Shown here: positions 16,640 to 24,451 of the stretch, piece after piece
Numbering within the stretch: the stretch's first letter is position 1
How the letters are laid out: every line of letters begins with the position of its first letter
Source of the DNA: an uncultured Eubacteriales bacterium
Lineage (GTDB): Bacteria > Bacillota > Clostridia > Oscillospirales > Oscillospiraceae
Direction of reading: 5' to 3'
NCBI GenBank assembly: GCA_900316255.1
Contig: ONCI01000034.1
Coordinates: 1 to 34,054 of the forward strand
DNA length: 34,054 nt
The notes under the pieces: generated by a model
Told to the model about the DNA's origin: nothing
Seen by the model: the letters and a program-made list of their open reading frames with translations, nothing else
The model's database searches: none
Position numbers and translations under genes: made by a program

Positions 16640-17377
16640 ATGCAGACGAGAGCTTTGACCCACTACAGTCCCTCCCTGGGGAAGGACATGCACATGATGA
16701 TCTACGGCCACGGCGGCGTCCCCTTCCTGGCCTTCCCAACCCAGGACGGCATGTGCCGCCAGCTGGAGGACTTCGGCCTGATCGATCAGATCCGGGACTA
16801 TATCGAGGGCGGCCGCATTCAGCTTTTCGTGGTGGACACGGTGGATACGGAGAGCTGGTCTCTCCGGGACGGCAGCAAGGAGCGGCGCGCCCAGCGGCAG
16901 GAGCAGTATTTCCGCTATCTCGTGGAGCAGGTCGTCCCCCTGATGCGCGAAGAGAACGACGCGCTCCCCTTTACCCTGGGGATGAGCATGGGGGCGGACC
17001 ACGCGGCGATCACCTTTCTGCGCCGGCCCGAGCTCTTCCGGGGCATGCTGGCCCTGTCGGGGGTCTATGACGCGGACTATTTCTTCGGCGGCTTCATGGA
17101 CCCGACGCTGTACGACAACTCCCCGGAGCGCTTCCTGCCGAACATGCCCGCGGATCACCCCTACGTCGCCCTTTACAACCAGAAAAAGCTGATCTTCTGC
17201 GTGGGTCAGGGCGCCTGGGAGGAGGACGGGGTACGGACTCTCCGTCATCTCCAGCGCGTTTTTGAGAGCAAGGGGATCCACGCCTGGTGCGATTTCTGGG
17301 GCTATGACGTCAATCACGACTGGCCCTGGTGGTTCCGGCAGCTCCGCTATTTTCTGCCCTTCCTGCTGAACGACTGA
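16640..17377 (+). CDS. Alpha/beta-hydrolase esterase
   Basis: A 245-residue cytoplasmic alpha/beta hydrolase of the putative-esterase (esterase D / PHB-depolymerase-like) type. The nucleophile elbow is GMSMGADH (Ser at about residue 116). The catalytic His is probably in DVNHDWPWW near the C-terminus, and an acidic residue lies in the preceding GQGAWEEDG strand loop. MIYGHGGVPFLAFPTQDG near residues 20-38 forms the first strand and oxyanion region. AAGGAG lies upstream of the ATG. The next gene, an ATP-grasp ligase, starts 27 nt after the stop. The pair suggests a ligase that builds an amide or ester and a hydrolase that trims, releases or proof-reads it; that link is inferred. Confidence 0.8.
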   Translation: MQTRALTHYSPSLGKDMHMMIYGHGGVPFLAFPTQDGMCRQLEDFGLIDQIRDYIEGGRIQLFVVDTVDTESWSLRDGSKERRAQRQEQYFRYLVEQVVPLMREENDALPFTLGMSMGADHAAITFLRRPELFRGMLALSGVYDADYFFGGFMDPTLYDNSPERFLPNMPADHPYVALYNQKKLIFCVGQGAWEEDGVRTLRHLQRVFESKGIHAWCDFWGYDVNHDWPWWFRQLRYFLPFLLND

Positions 17378-17404
17378 GCCTCTATCAAAAAAGGAGAACA
17401 CCCT

Positions 17405-18586
17405 GTGAATTTTGTTTTTATCTCACCCAATTTTCCCCATACCTACTGGCAGTTCTGCGCAGCCCTGCGCGGAAACGGCATTCGGGTCCTGGGCGTCGGC
17501 GATTCGCCCTATGACAGCCTGGAGGCCCCGCTGAAGGCCGCCCTGACGGAGTACTACCGCGTGGACAGCCTGGAGGACTACGACCAGGTCTACCGCGCCG
17601 TGGCCTACTTTGCCTTTCGCTACGGCAAAATCGACTGGATCGAATCCATGAACGAATACTGGCTGGAGCAGGATGCCCGCCTGCGCACGGATTTCCACGT
17701 GACCACGGGCATCCAGGAAGGCCGGATCGGCTTCATCAAGGAGAAGTCCCTGATGAAGCTGCTCTACCTGCAGGCGGAGATCCCCACCGCCCGGCAGAGC
17801 GTGGTCTCCACCCGGGAGGCGGGCCGCGCCTTTGTCGACCGTGTGGGCTATCCCGTGATCGTCAAGCCCAACATCGGCGTGGGCGCGACCAACACCTGGA
17901 AGCTGGAAAACGACCGGGACCTGGAGGCCTTCTACGACGCGCTGCCGGAGACGCCCTATGTGATGGAGGAGTTCATCGAGGGGATCATCTGCTCCTACGA
18001 CGCCATCGTGGACGCGGACTGCGAGCCCCTCTTTGAAAGCATGACGGTCTGGCCGCCGGTGATGGACATCGTGAACAAGGACCTGGACCTGATGTACTAC
18101 ACCTGCCCGGAGGTGCCGGAGGCCCTCCGCAAGCTGGGCCGCAGGACCGTCAAGGCCTTCGGTGTGGACCGCCGCTTCGTGCATCTGGAATTCTTCCGCC
18201 TGACCAAGGCCCGCAAGGGTCTGGGCAAGGTGGGGGACTTCGTGGCCCTGGAGGTCAACATGCGCCCGGCGGGGGGCTACACGCCGGACATGATGAATTT
18301 TGCCCACGAAACGGACGTCTACCAGATCTATGCGGATATGGTGGCCTTCAACAGCCGCAGAAAGGCGGAGGGTCCGGAGCATTTCTACTGCGTCTACGCC
18401 AGCCGGAAGGACGGGCACAGCTACACCCACACCCACGAGGAGATCCTGGCCCGCTACGGCGGGGACCTGGTGATGCAGGAGGAGATGCCGCCCATGAACT
18501 GGCCGCAGATGGGCCGCTACATGTATACGGCAAGGCTCAAAAGCTTTGAGGACGCCCAGGCTTTCATCCACTTTGTCCAGGGCTGA
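17405..18586 (+). CDS. ATP-grasp carboxylate-amine ligase
   Basis: A 393-residue ATP-grasp protein. Residues 1-100 form a pre-ATP-grasp Rossmann-like domain (MNFVFISPNFPHTYWQFC). The ATP-grasp fold follows, with VIVKPNIGVGATNTW (nucleotide-binding Lys and loop), YVMEEFIEG (adenine-contacting hinge) and FVALEVNMRPAGG with the metal-binding Glu and Asn. These enzymes activate a carboxylate as an acyl-phosphate and join it to an amine or thiol. Substrates are not evident. The start is GTG at 17405 with AAGGAG 8 nt upstream. It is the second gene of the operon with the esterase and ends at a strong terminator, so the operon is exactly these two genes. Confidence 0.85.
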   Translation: MNFVFISPNFPHTYWQFCAALRGNGIRVLGVGDSPYDSLEAPLKAALTEYYRVDSLEDYDQVYRAVAYFAFRYGKIDWIESMNEYWLEQDARLRTDFHVTTGIQEGRIGFIKEKSLMKLLYLQAEIPTARQSVVSTREAGRAFVDRVGYPVIVKPNIGVGATNTWKLENDRDLEAFYDALPETPYVMEEFIEGIICSYDAIVDADCEPLFESMTVWPPVMDIVNKDLDLMYYTCPEVPEALRKLGRRTVKAFGVDRRFVHLEFFRLTKARKGLGKVGDFVALEVNMRPAGGYTPDMMNFAHETDVYQIYADMVAFNSRRKAEGPEHFYCVYASRKDGHSYTHTHEEILARYGGDLVMQEEMPPMNWPQMGRYMYTARLKSFEDAQAFIHFVQG

Positions 18587-18591
18587 CAAAA

Positions 18592-18655
18592 GGGCACGCT
18601 GCAAAATGTTAACGCTGGCAATGACAGCGCATTTTGCAGCGTGCTCTTTTTCTTT
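18592..18655 (+). terminator. Strong terminator of the esterase/ATP-grasp operon
   Basis: A perfect 15-bp stem (18594-18608 with 18630-18644) with an inner CGCTG/CAGCG stem in its loop, followed by TCTTTTTCTTTT. Confidence 0.82.
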
Positions 18656-18677
18656 TCTCAAAAAAAACCGCGGAGCC

Positions 18678-18710
18678 TGTCACATTTCAGCAAGAAAAGC
18701 TGTCTTTATA
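18678..18710 (+). promoter_or_regulatory. Possible ECF-type promoter before the lipoprotein gene
   Basis: TGTCACATTT (from 18678) and TTTATA (ending 18710) look like the pattern at 14558-14588, with a spacing 2 nt longer. Tentative. Confidence 0.3.
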
Positions 18711-18738
18711 GATGAGACCCGCGGAAAGGAGTGAGTGT

Positions 18739-19326
18739 ATGAAGCGAAAAGCATTTCTGCCGTTTCTCTTATGCCTGGTTTTTTTGGCCGCCTGCGGAAG
18801 CTCTTCCGCTCCGGCGGCGACGGAGACCGGCGCCCCCTGGCCCAGTCACGCGCCGGAGGCCACCCCCTATGTGCGTCTCCAGGCCGAGGCCGCGGCCCCG
18901 CCCTCCGAAGCGGAGCGGGAAGAGGGGGAGCACTACGACAGCTGGGAAGAGCTGATCCAAAGCATGTATACCGCGGAAGGCGATTTCTACGGCATTGACT
19001 GGGAAATGCAGATGTTCCGGGAGCTGCCCCAGGACGAGCCCTTTGCCTTTGTGGTCCACACCGCCGCCATGCTCCAGGGCGCGGACAGCCTGGAGGACCA
19101 CATCGCCCTGGCGCAGAAATTCATCGACCTGGGCTGTGAGGCCAAAGTGAAGGAGATGTACAGCGTGGAGCAGGGGCAGGTCTATACCGGCTGGGCAACC
19201 GTCATCATCACCACCCCCGCGCACATGTGGGAAATCAGCGAAAGTCTCGGCGAGCAGATTTTCCTCGAGCAGCTGTACGAGAGCGTGGACATCCGCTTTG
19301 ACAAAGTGGTCTGGCCGGAGACCTGA
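18739..19326 (+). CDS. Lipoprotein of the second ECF operon
   Basis: A 195-residue lipoprotein: charged start MKRKAF, hydrophobic stretch LPFLLCLVFL, lipobox LAAC, then a Ser/Ala/Pro-rich linker to about residue 70. The mature domain (about 75-195) is mixed alpha/beta, includes FAFVVHTAAMLQGADSLED and ends FDKVVWPET. I do not recognise a named family. AAAGGAG lies about 8 nt before the ATG at 18739; an in-frame ATG at 18712 would place charged residues before the signal and lacks a ribosome site. The sigma gene starts 10 nt after the stop, so it is the first gene of the operon and may be a sensor or target at the cell surface (inference). Confidence 0.75.
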   Translation: MKRKAFLPFLLCLVFLAACGSSSAPAATETGAPWPSHAPEATPYVRLQAEAAAPPSEAEREEGEHYDSWEELIQSMYTAEGDFYGIDWEMQMFRELPQDEPFAFVVHTAAMLQGADSLEDHIALAQKFIDLGCEAKVKEMYSVEQGQVYTGWATVIITTPAHMWEISESLGEQIFLEQLYESVDIRFDKVVWPET

Positions 19327-19336
19327 GGAGACGGCG

Positions 19337-19897
19337 ATGAACGATGCAAAACTGCTGCGCCGCTTGCGGCGGGGCGACGAAACGGTGCTGCCGGAGCTGA
19401 TCCGGCAATACAGCGCCTATGTCTACACCATCGCCTCCAACATCCTGTCCCATGCCCTGGGGGAGGAGGATATCGAGGAAGTGGTTTCCGATTCCTTTCT
19501 CAGCCTCTGGGAAAACCGGGAGCACATCGAAACGGAAATGCTCAGGGCTTATCTGGCGGCCATCACCCGCAACAAGGCGAAATCCGCCCTGCGGAAGGCC
19601 CGGGCGGAAGAGCCTCTGGAGGATGACCTGATCCAAATCAGCATCCCCAATCAGCCGGAACGGAAGATCCTGCTGTCAGAGCTGCGGGACATCACCCGCG
19701 CCGCCGTGGATTCTCTCGGCGAGCCGGATCGGGAGATCTTCCAGCGCTACTATTTTCTTTACCAAAAGACCGGGGACATCGCCCGGGCCCTGGGTCTGAA
19801 GGACGCCACCGTCCGGGTGAAGCTGGCCCGTGGGCGCAAGCGCCTGAAAGACTACCTGGAAGAAAGGGGGTTTGGCTGTGAAGACACGCATTTCTGA
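19337..19897 (+). CDS. ECF-type sigma factor (second system)
   Basis: A 186-residue ECF sigma factor. Region 2 includes EEDIEEVVSDSFLSLWENRE and the AITRNKAKSALRKAR helix. Region 4 includes GEPDREIFQRYYFLYQKTGD and the helix-turn-helix LGLKDATVRVKLARGRKRL. The ATG at 19337 has GAGGAG 7 nt upstream, 10 nt after the lipoprotein stop. The next gene begins 20 nt before this one ends, so translation is coupled. It is clearly distinct in sequence from the sigma factor at 14616. Confidence 0.88.
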   Translation: MNDAKLLRRLRRGDETVLPELIRQYSAYVYTIASNILSHALGEEDIEEVVSDSFLSLWENREHIETEMLRAYLAAITRNKAKSALRKARAEEPLEDDLIQISIPNQPERKILLSELRDITRAAVDSLGEPDREIFQRYYFLYQKTGDIARALGLKDATVRVKLARGRKRLKDYLEERGFGCEDTHF

Positions 19898-20699
19898 TCT
19901 TGTGGCGGACTGTTGTCCCGCGGAGGTCGATCTGGGCAAGCCCGACGAAGCGCTGGCCCTGCGCATCACCGGCAAAGTCCGGGAGCGCCTGGGCGCAGAA
20001 GCGGCGCCGCCGCACAGGCGCAGCAAGCTGCCTCGCGCTTTCCTGCTGGCAGCTGCGCTGGTGCTGGCCTTCGGCACAGCGGCCTTTGCCCTTGCCGGGT
20101 ACGGCATGAATCTTAGAAAGCCCGCGGCGGAGGATCCGCTGGTTTCCGGCTTCCGCTATGAGGAAGTGGTGGACGGCAAGGTCTGGAACAGCGAGATCCT
20201 GACCTATCCCGACGCCGGCATGGTCTTCACCTTCTCCTGTCCGGAGGAGAGCTCTCATGCGGCGGAGTTTCGCTGCTTCTGGCTGCCCAGGGAGGCCACC
20301 GAGGGCCTCACCGACGAAGAGGGCTGGACCAAACGGCTCTTCTGCGACACGGGAAGCCGCATCCCCTATTGCATTGAAACCTGCGAAACCATCCGCGACG
20401 GCTCCCAGCGCGTCATCAACGGGGATGTGGAAGTGATCAAGGAAGAGCACTGGGACAGCTGGAAAGTCCTCGAACTGAGCTCCGATTATACCAAGCTGCC
20501 CATTTCCGCCTATGACCGGGCCAATTATATCCTGCTCTTTGACGAAAGCCGCGGCTTTCTGGTGGTGATCTCCGGCGAAGAGGAGCTGGAGACCCTGGAG
20601 CATATCGCCCGGGAGATGGAGATCCGGGAAAGCGAGGAGCCCAAGTTTGTATATCCGGGATCCTCCGGGATCGGCATCCTCGACCTGGGAAGAGGATGA
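19878..20699 (+). CDS. Membrane anti-sigma candidate of the second system
   Basis: A 273-residue protein with the same layout as the first anti-sigma: a cytoplasmic N-terminus of about 52 residues (MKTRISDLVADCCPAEVDLG...), one membrane helix at about 53-75 (RAFLLAAALVLAFGTAAFAL) and an exported domain of about 195 residues. The start is GTG at 19878, set by AAAGGGGG 7 nt upstream; a TTG at 19872 is too close to that site. It overlaps the sigma gene by 20 nt. I do not recognise the exported domain. A hairpin (20675-20681 with 20692-20698) lies at the stop codon. The anti-sigma role is inferred from topology and gene order. Confidence 0.72.
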   Translation: MKTRISDLVADCCPAEVDLGKPDEALALRITGKVRERLGAEAAPPHRRSKLPRAFLLAAALVLAFGTAAFALAGYGMNLRKPAAEDPLVSGFRYEEVVDGKVWNSEILTYPDAGMVFTFSCPEESSHAAEFRCFWLPREATEGLTDEEGWTKRLFCDTGSRIPYCIETCETIRDGSQRVINGDVEVIKEEHWDSWKVLELSSDYTKLPISAYDRANYILLFDESRGFLVVISGEEELETLEHIAREMEIRESEEPKFVYPGSSGIGILDLGRG

Positions 20700-20715
20700 A
20701 AGGACGAAAGACCAT

Positions 20716-20894
20716 GCGCTTAAGTAAACGATGATTAAATCGGCAAGAGCGAATCCCGAGAGAATTTGAGTTCTGATGAAGGCACTTTTTCGCAGGAATA
20801 CTTTGTGTATTGCAAGAAAATGTCCGGGAGGCGCCGAAGGCGATTTGATCAGCGTTTACTTAACGGCAGGGAGCGATCCCTGCCGGTTTTTTTG
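20716..20894 (+). ncRNA. Structured non-coding RNA of unknown class with its own terminator
   Basis: The ends pair perfectly for 11 bp (20720-20730 with 20853-20863). A second, 10-bp helix follows (20733-20742 with 20841-20850, one G-U), making a closing stem of about 21 bp interrupted only by a 2-by-2 internal loop. Inside are TCCCG/CGGGA (20754-20758 with 20825-20829), a small hairpin (20761-20764 with 20771-20774), an apical hairpin (20797-20801 with 20807-20811) and a GCC-GAA-GGC triloop (20833-20841) that would compete with the last pair of the second helix. The closing stem abuts a terminator. I cannot assign it to a known class. No promoter is obvious, so it may be processed from the upstream ECF operon transcript. 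Confidence 0.65.
20864..20894 (+). terminator. Terminator of the structured RNA / second ECF operon
   Basis: A perfect 9-bp stem CGGCAGGGA/TCCCTGCCG with a GCGA tetraloop, then G and seven T residues. Confidence 0.88.
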
Positions 20895-20913
20895 TTCTTC
20901 CCGAAGCTATGTG

Positions 20914-21055
20914 CTTCCCCCAGCGGGGGAAGCTCCCTCCAGTGCGCACACTGGAGGGTGATGAGGGAGAACGCCGGATCTTTTCCATCCGTGAGGAATA
21001 CGGTTTTTCTCCCTCACCTGTCAGCTGCGCTGACATCCTCCCCCGCTGGGGGAGG
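20914..21055. repeat. Palindromic intergenic repeat
   Basis: Left hairpin CTTCCCCCAGCGGGGGAAG (20914-20932) and right hairpin CCTCCCCCGCTGGGGGAGG (21037-21055) are near-inverted copies. They bracket two further hairpins (CCAGTG/CACTGG near 20940; TCAGC/GCTGA near 21021). No gene is supported inside. Confidence 0.6.
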
Positions 21056-21166
21056 AACAGCCGGCTCCCCGCCTTTCATGGCTTCGCGTCAGCGAAGGAT
21101 CCCGTCCCCCGGCGCAAGGCTCGTTTCCCCCGCACGCTTCGACACACCAGCCCGGCGCCGCCCTCT

Positions 21167-21230
21167 GCCTTCTCCTTGAGGAGAAGGTGGCTTGCCCCGA
21201 TCTCACGGGAGGGGGAAGACGGATGAGGTG
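21167..21230. repeat. Palindromic repeat, half copy of the 16338 family
   Basis: It starts with GCCTTCTCCTTGAGGAG then AAGGTGGC, passes through CCCCGATCTCACGGGAGG and ends GACGGATGAGGTG. The order and spacing match the left arm at 16338, with compensating changes in the hairpin. Confidence 0.65.
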
Positions 21231-21478
21231 GAGGGCCATCCCTCTGCAGCGAGGATGAGGCGGAGCGATCTGGGGATCGCTCCCTACGCGCTGCTCTGCC
21301 GGGGTGAGATCCTTCGCCGGCCAGCAAAGCTTGGAACGCCGCGCGCTTCCCGCGCGTGGGGATGCTCCTCAGGATGACAGCTCGTCCGTCACGCAGCGCA
21401 TGCGGGGGACTCTCCGAAGGGACGGCTATCAGCCGCCCGCTGTGCCTCCGCGCCTGCTGCCGGCGGGAAAAGCCCTCG
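21231..21478. repeat. Intergenic stretch with a GTCATCCTGAG-type repeat
   Basis: No gene is supported. On the minus strand, GTCATCCTGAG (about 21367-21377) is followed further on by CGAAGGATCTCACCC, the layout of a common dispersed bacterial repeat. GC-rich hairpins (for example around GGGGATCGCTCC near 21272) fill the rest. Confidence 0.4.
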
Positions 21479-21507
21479 TTGAATCTCCCGCGCCGGCATG
21501 GTATACT
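21479..21507 (+). promoter_or_regulatory. Sigma-A promoter of the MFS gene
   Basis: TTGAAT (21479-21484), a 17-nt spacer and TATACT (21502-21507) preceded by TGG (extended -10). Confidence 0.7.
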
Positions 21508-21540
21508 CTTGCCATCCACTTCCGTGAAAGGAAAACTGCC

Positions 21541-22725
21541 ATGCCTGCGCCCAACAAATACCGGAAGACCCTGCTGGCCTGCTACCTGGGCTTTGTGACC
21601 CAGGCGATCACGGCGAACTTCGCGCCGCTGCTGTTTTTGACCTTCAAAAGCAGCTATGCCCTGACGCTGGAGCAGATCTCCGCCATCCCGCTGGTCTTCT
21701 TTTTTACCCAGCTGCTGACAGATCTGGCCGCGGCCAGATTCGTGGACCGGATCGGATACCGCCGCTGTGTGGTAGCCTCCCAGCTCCTGTCCGCCCTGGG
21801 CCTCATGCTGCTGGCCCTGCTCCCGGAGCTGCTCCCCGCCCCGCTGACGGGGATCCTGATCGCCGTGATCCTGTACGCCGTCGGCTCCGGCCTCGTCGAG
21901 GTGCTGATCAGCCCCATCGTGGAAGCCTGCCCCTTTCCAAACAAGGAGGGGATGATGAGCCTGCTGCACTCCTTTTACTGCTGGGGCTCGGTGGGCGTGA
22001 TCCTGGGCTCCACCCTGTTTTTTGTGCTCTTCGGTCTGGCGCGCTGGCGCATCCTGGCCCTGCTCTGGGCGGCTCTGCCCTTTGTGAACGCCTTCAACTT
22101 TCTCCGCTGCCCCATCGAACGCCTGGTGGATGAGGGGGAGAGCATGGGGATCGCGGAGCTCTTTCGCAGCCCGCTCTTCTGGCTGCTGGCCCTGCTGATG
22201 GTCTGCTCCGGCGCCTCGGAGATCTCCATGTCCCAGTGGGCCTCCGCGTTTACGGAATCCGCCCTCGGGGTGAGCAAGACCGTGGGCGATCTGGCGGGGC
22301 CCTGCCTCTTCGCCGTTCTGATGGGCCTGACCCGGGTCTTCTACAGCAAAAACAGCGCGAAGCTGGACCTGACAAGGCTCATGCCGGCCTGCGCTCTGCT
22401 CTGCATCGGCTGCTATCTGCTGGCGTCTCTCGCCCCCTGGCCGATCCTGGGTCTCACGGGCTGCGCTCTCTGCGGCGTCTCCGTGGGCGTCATGTGGCCG
22501 GGGACCCTCAGCATTTCGGCCCAGCGCTGTCCCCGGGGCGGCACCGCCATGTTCGCCCTCCTGGCCCTGGGCGGCGATCTGGGCGGCTCCCTGGGCCCTG
22601 CCCTGGTGGGCGCCGTTTCGGGAGCTGCGGGCGGCAGCCTGAAGCCCGGTCTCCTGGCCGCCGCGGTCTTCCCGGTGCTGCTGATCGTTGGCCTCCATCT
22701 TCTGAAAAGATCCGCCAGGCCCTGA
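21541..22725 (+). CDS. MFS transporter
   Basis: A 394-residue, twelve-helix major facilitator superfamily protein. The loop between helices 2 and 3 carries DLAAARFVDRIGYRRC, a form of the MFS A-motif. A central hydrophilic loop (CPIERLVDEGESMG) divides the two six-helix halves. The substrate is not readable; the general look resembles sugar/FucP-like or drug-type MFS. The ATG at 21541 has AAAGGA upstream and follows its promoter by 33 nt; longer in-frame starts run back into repeat DNA. It is followed by a weak GCATCGCC/GGCGATGC hairpin near 22747-22776 and appears to be transcribed alone. Confidence 0.85.
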   Translation: MPAPNKYRKTLLACYLGFVTQAITANFAPLLFLTFKSSYALTLEQISAIPLVFFFTQLLTDLAAARFVDRIGYRRCVVASQLLSALGLMLLALLPELLPAPLTGILIAVILYAVGSGLVEVLISPIVEACPFPNKEGMMSLLHSFYCWGSVGVILGSTLFFVLFGLARWRILALLWAALPFVNAFNFLRCPIERLVDEGESMGIAELFRSPLFWLLALLMVCSGASEISMSQWASAFTESALGVSKTVGDLAGPCLFAVLMGLTRVFYSKNSAKLDLTRLMPACALLCIGCYLLASLAPWPILGLTGCALCGVSVGVMWPGTLSISAQRCPRGGTAMFALLALGGDLGGSLGPALVGAVSGAAGGSLKPGLLAAAVFPVLLIVGLHLLKRSARP

Positions 22726-22794
22726 TCGCTTCCATCAAGTCAACTGCATCGCCTCTCCATTCTGAGGGGCGATGCTGCGATACGGAATAAGACT

Positions 22795-22824
22795 TGACAA
22801 GTCCGGAAAAAAGTCCTGATAATG
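22795..22824 (+). promoter_or_regulatory. Sigma-A promoter of the VWA gene
   Basis: A perfect TTGACA (22795-22800), an 18-nt spacer and GATAAT (22819-22824). Confidence 0.72.
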
Positions 22825-22876
22825 TAGGAAAAAGGAAGCCAACTTTCACCGGAACAGAGGCCTTGAGGAGACGAGC

Positions 22877-24451
22877 ATGAAGCAGACCGTCAGCGACCTG
22901 CAGAAGCGGCGGGCCGACAACATCATATGGACCTGCGCCGGGGACTACTCCTTTGTGCCGGACTTCAAGGCCTACCGGGAGGACGGCAGCGTGGACCTGT
23001 ACTGGAACGTGATCTTCGGCGCCGCCCGGCGGCGCTATGACTACCGGCAGCTGGAAGGGCTCTTTGCCATGCTGGACAAATACCGGGACGCCGCCTTTTA
23101 CCAGGGCCTGTTCTGGAACGCTCTGGAGCCGCTGCTCTATCGCGCCGAGCTGGCGGAGCGGCCCGCCCTGGCCCGCCTGCGCCCGGCGCCGGGGGAGACG
23201 GAGCTGCGGCTGGACGAAAGCATGAGCACCGCGGAGATCGTGGACGCCGCCCGGGCCTTCTTCTATGAGCGCTACGGCCTCTACGGGGAGGGGAAGATCC
23301 GCCTCTCCTACCGGCTGCGCCATCCCCGCCGTCTCTCGGTGGACAGTTTTCTCCAGCGGGGACCCATCCTCTTCCACGAAAAGGAGTTCTACCACGGGGA
23401 CGTGGCCCCCTGGGCCGGGGAGAACACACTCAGCACCAGGCTCACCGAGTCGGAGATGCGGGACTTTCTGGAGACCAAGTTCGGCAAGTCCGCCTACCCC
23501 GCCGAGCAGGTGCTGCAGCTGGAGCGGAAGCTCTGCACCGGCAACCACCGCTTCACCCACCTGTTCTATACCAGAGGGGAGATCGTGGAGCTCCGCGGCG
23601 TCTACAGCACCTTTGAGATGCACCAGCGGAAGCGGGTGCAGGAGCTGATCGCCGAAAACCGGGCCTATTACCGGGCAAACGAGCGCGCGAACCGGGTGCA
23701 GATCGGAAAGCTCAGCACCCGCATCATGAACTCCGTCCTCCTGCACATGCAGCCGGAGCCGGTGAAGGCCAACGCCGGCGCCATCGACCCGGCCCTGGCC
23801 TGGCGTGGCGCCAGGCTGGACGACGACAGGATCTTCCGCCGCATGGCCAACGAAAACGCCGGGGACATGAGCGTGGATATTCTGCTGGACGCCTCCCACT
23901 CCCAGGTGGCCAAGGCCGCCAAGATCTCCTCCCAGGCCTATATCATCGCGGAGGCCCTCTCCCGCTGCCATGTTCCCTGCCGGGTGATGAGCTTCTGCTC
24001 CATGAGCGGCTTCACCGTGCTGCGCCTCTTCAACGACTATGCCGCCGGGGACAACCGCGGCATCTTCGAATACAGCCCCGAGGGCTGCAACCGGGACGGG
24101 CTGGCCCTCCGGGCGGCGGGGGAGCTGATGTCCCGCGCCCCCTTTGAACACAAGATGCTCATCCTGCTCTCCGACGTGAAGCCACTGGACATCGCCAAGA
24201 TCCGCCGGAACGAGGGAGAAGTGGGGCTCAGCTACGACGGGATCCGCGCCCTCACCGACACTGCCCAGGAAGTCCGCCGCCTGCGTGCGGAGGGGATCTC
24301 GGTGATCTGCGTGTTCACCGGGGCGGACCTGGACCTGCCCTATGCCCGGATGGTCTACGGCCAGGACTTTGTCCGCATCCGGGACCATTCCCAGTTTGCC
24401 GACGCGGTGGGCAAGCTGATCCTCGACCAGATGAAGCAATACGCCACGTAA
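22877..24451 (+). CDS. CobT/NorD-like VWA-domain protein
   Basis: A 524-residue soluble protein. The C-terminal third is a von Willebrand factor A domain of the CobT/NorD type: the MIDAS motif DASHS (D338, S340, S342), then NRDGLALR (N405-D407), the hallmark NxD-G segment of this family, and ILLSDVKP (D433). The N-terminal part (about 1-330) is helical and poorly conserved to my eye. NorD and CobT proteins work with MoxR-type AAA+ ATPases as metal-insertion or activation chaperones. No MoxR gene is adjacent; the only AAA+ gene here (31810) is of another type. GAGGAG lies upstream of the ATG. The gene is probably monocistronic. Confidence 0.8.
   Translation: MKQTVSDLQKRRADNIIWTCAGDYSFVPDFKAYREDGSVDLYWNVIFGAARRRYDYRQLEGLFAMLDKYRDAAFYQGLFWNALEPLLYRAELAERPALARLRPAPGETELRLDESMSTAEIVDAARAFFYERYGLYGEGKIRLSYRLRHPRRLSVDSFLQRGPILFHEKEFYHGDVAPWAGENTLSTRLTESEMRDFLETKFGKSAYPAEQVLQLERKLCTGNHRFTHLFYTRGEIVELRGVYSTFEMHQRKRVQELIAENRAYYRANERANRVQIGKLSTRIMNSVLLHMQPEPVKANAGAIDPALAWRGARLDDDRIFRRMANENAGDMSVDILLDASHSQVAKAAKISSQAYIIAEALSRCHVPCRVMSFCSMSGFTVLRLFNDYAAGDNRGIFEYSPEGCNRDGLALRAAGELMSRAPFEHKMLILLSDVKPLDIAKIRRNEGEVGLSYDGIRALTDTAQEVRRLRAEGISVICVFTGADLDLPYARMVYGQDFVRIRDHSQFADAVGKLILDQMKQYAT

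Noticed and set aside
20716-20894. Assignment of the structured RNA to raiA, 6S, glycine, lysine or T-box classes
   Set aside because: Isolated motifs (GCCGAAGG, GAGAG) recall several classes, but the full conserved cores are missing by eye and the gene context (no raiA/comFC, no regulated downstream gene) does not fit.
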